Assembly (NCBI GenBank): GCA_905193485.1
Contig: CAJJOX010000146.1
Location: 1-5,748 of the forward strand
Source of the DNA: an uncultured Porphyromonadaceae bacterium
Lineage (GTDB): Bacteria > Bacteroidota > Bacteroidia > Bacteroidales > Muribaculaceae
DNA length: 5,748 nucleotides
Reading direction: 5' to 3'
In this document: positions 4,624-5,748 of the stretch, piece by piece
Numbering within the stretch: the stretch's first letter is position 1
How the letters are laid out: each line of letters begins with the position of its first letter
Position numbers and translations under genes: made by a program
Notes under the pieces: generated by a model
Seen by the model: the letters and a program-made list of their open reading frames with translations, nothing else
What the model was told of the DNA's origin: nothing
The model's database searches: none

Positions 4624-5748
4624 ATGTCAACAACTTCCACCCCCGCACCCGCGCCGGCACAACAACCGTCCTATCCCAACCAAGTGACCGGGATGTATAT
4701 TCTGGCTCGTGCGCTCAAAAATATAGGCATCGATACGATGTATGGTCTGGTCGGAATTCCGGTCACCGAATTCGCCTATCTTTGCCAAATGGAAGGAATC
4801 CGTTTCGTGGGCTTCCGTCACGAACAGCAGGCAGGCATGGCGGCCGCGACCCACGGCTACCTCACAAAACGCCCCGGTGTGCTCCTGACGGTGTCATCGC
4901 TCGGCTTCCTGAACGGGCTGACCGCCACTGTCAACGCCACTGTCAATTGCTATCCCATGATTCAGATTTCAGGATCAAGCGTCCGCGAACCCATTGATCT
5001 CGATCAGGGAACATATGAAGGTCTCGACCAGCTCAATGTGGCAAAAGGTCTTGTCAAAGCCGCTTACCGTGTCAACAAGCCCGAAGATATCCCCATCGCG
5101 GTAGCCCGCGCCTACCGTGCCGCTATCTCCGGCCGTCCGGGCGGCGTCTATCTCGACGTGACCACCCCGTGTCTTGGAGCGATAATGGACAAAGCCGACG
5201 CCGACAAGATGTTCTTCGAGCCCGTCGACCCATGTCCGGCCATGATTCCTTCGCCCGAATCTGTCGACCGCGCCGTACAGCTTCTCGCTTCCGCAAAACG
5301 CCCGGCTATCCTGCTTGGCAAAGGAGCCGCATATGCCCAGATCGACGACAAGATCAAAAATCTCATTGAATCCACCGGCATACCGTTCTATCCGATGTCG
5401 ATGGCCAAGGGCCTTATGCCCGACAACCACCCGCTGAGCGCCATCTCGGCCCGCTCGACGATCATGGAACAGGCCGACGTCGTGATGCTCGTAGGCGCCC
5501 GCCTCAACTGGCTGCTCTCGCGAGGACATGGAAAATGGAACCCCGACGGCAAATTCATCCAGCTTGATATCGAGCCCACCGAAATCGACTGCAACAGACC
5601 GATTGCAGCTCCCGTCGTGGGCGATCTCGAAAGCTCCGTCGATGCCATAACGGCACGGCTTAAAGACGTGAAACTTGCCATGGATCCTGCATGGGTTACC
5701 GGAATTCAGGAAGAATCGAAAGTGAAAAACGCCAAATTCCTCCAGCGC
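4624..5748 (+). CDS. oxc: Oxalyl-CoA decarboxylase, N-terminal two thirds (runs off right edge)
   Basis: The frame is open from ATG 4624 to the window end, 375 codons; full-length enzymes have about 565. It is a thiamine-diphosphate enzyme that decarboxylates oxalyl-CoA to formyl-CoA and CO2, regenerating the CoA donor for Frc. The N-terminal pyrimidine-binding domain shows DTMYGLVGIP (37-46), FRHEQQAG (64-71) with Glu67 equivalent to the cofactor-activating Glu56 of O. formigenes, LGFLNG, SGSSVREPIDL, and YEGLDQ with Tyr131/Glu132 equivalent to active-site Tyr120/Glu121. The central domain, which binds the ADP activator in the characterised enzyme, shows RPAILLGKGAAYAQ, IPFYPMSMAKGLMPDNHP, GARLNW, and PIAAPVVGD. 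The PP domain with the Mg-ThDP motif lies beyond the edge. Unusual points are an Ala/Pro/Gln-rich N-terminal extension (about residues 7-18) and Leu93 where O. formigenes has Pro in SAPGF. It is cotranscribed with frc, 31 bases upstream, behind an A-rich leader typical of Bacteroidota translation starts. Confidence 0.95.
   Translation, partial: MSTTSTPAPAPAQQPSYPNQVTGMYILARALKNIGIDTMYGLVGIPVTEFAYLCQMEGIRFVGFRHEQQAGMAAATHGYLTKRPGVLLTVSSLGFLNGLTATVNATVNCYPMIQISGSSVREPIDLDQGTYEGLDQLNVAKGLVKAAYRVNKPEDIPIAVARAYRAAISGRPGGVYLDVTTPCLGAIMDKADADKMFFEPVDPCPAMIPSPESVDRAVQLLASAKRPAILLGKGAAYAQIDDKIKNLIESTGIPFYPMSMAKGLMPDNHPLSAISARSTIMEQADVVMLVGARLNWLLSRGHGKWNPDGKFIQLDIEPTEIDCNRPIAAPVVGDLESSVDAITARLKDVKLAMDPAWVTGIQEESKVKNAKFLQR

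Noticed and set aside
4975..5529. 184-codon antisense open frame opposite oxc
   Set aside because: Same reason: oxc motifs are intact on the plus strand, and the antisense product is Gly/Arg/His-rich without family features.
1..5748. CRISPR array, tRNA, rRNA, insertion sequence or phage genes
   Set aside because: No regularly spaced repeats, no tRNA-like cloverleaf, and no transposase or integrase motifs were seen on either strand.

Overview
The window looks like chromosomal DNA of a gut-type Bacteroidota, most likely a Bacteroidales member of the Muribaculaceae kind. GC content is moderate, there is no Shine-Dalgarno motif in front of the genes, and two perfect matches to the Bacteroidota -7 promoter element TAnnTTTG sit back to back in the one divergent intergenic region. 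The protein styles also fit: a lipoprotein metal-binding protein with a His-rich loop and a Bacteroidales-type small nitroreductase. The taxonomic call is inference; there is no rRNA or marker gene here.

Left part (1-953, minus strand): a metal-uptake ABC operon. A ZnuA-like zinc-binding lipoprotein (72-953) is followed, with an ATGA stop/start overlap, by the first 25 codons of an ABC ATPase that runs off the left edge. Region 954-1033 is a compact divergent promoter region. Rightward from it come a GNAT acetyltransferase (1034-1525) and, 12 bases later, a secreted protein of unknown function with an outer-membrane-like beta-rich body (1538-2413); these two are probably cotranscribed. A 128-base gap containing a perfect 9-bp inverted repeat leads to a small FMN nitroreductase with a GTG start (2542-3060).

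Right part (3297 to the edge, plus strand): a two-gene oxalate catabolism operon, the clearest biology in the window. frc (formyl-CoA:oxalate CoA-transferase) makes oxalyl-CoA and formate from formyl-CoA and oxalate. oxc (ThDP-dependent oxalyl-CoA decarboxylase, cut at the right edge after 375 codons) releases CO2 and regenerates formyl-CoA, so the two enzymes form a catalytic cycle that consumes a proton and turns oxalate into formate and CO2. The gene order is that of E. coli yfdW-yfdU. No oxalate/formate transporter is visible; it may lie beyond the right edge.

The 236-base leader region before frc is AT-rich near the gene. It carries three direct copies of TAAATCAC and a hairpin, making it a candidate control region. 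Frc keeps the catalytic Asp and substrate-loop neighbours, but its glycine-rich active-site loop and the position equivalent to Trp48/Gln48 differ from the two best studied enzymes. These points, rather than a wholly new system, are the most interesting things here.
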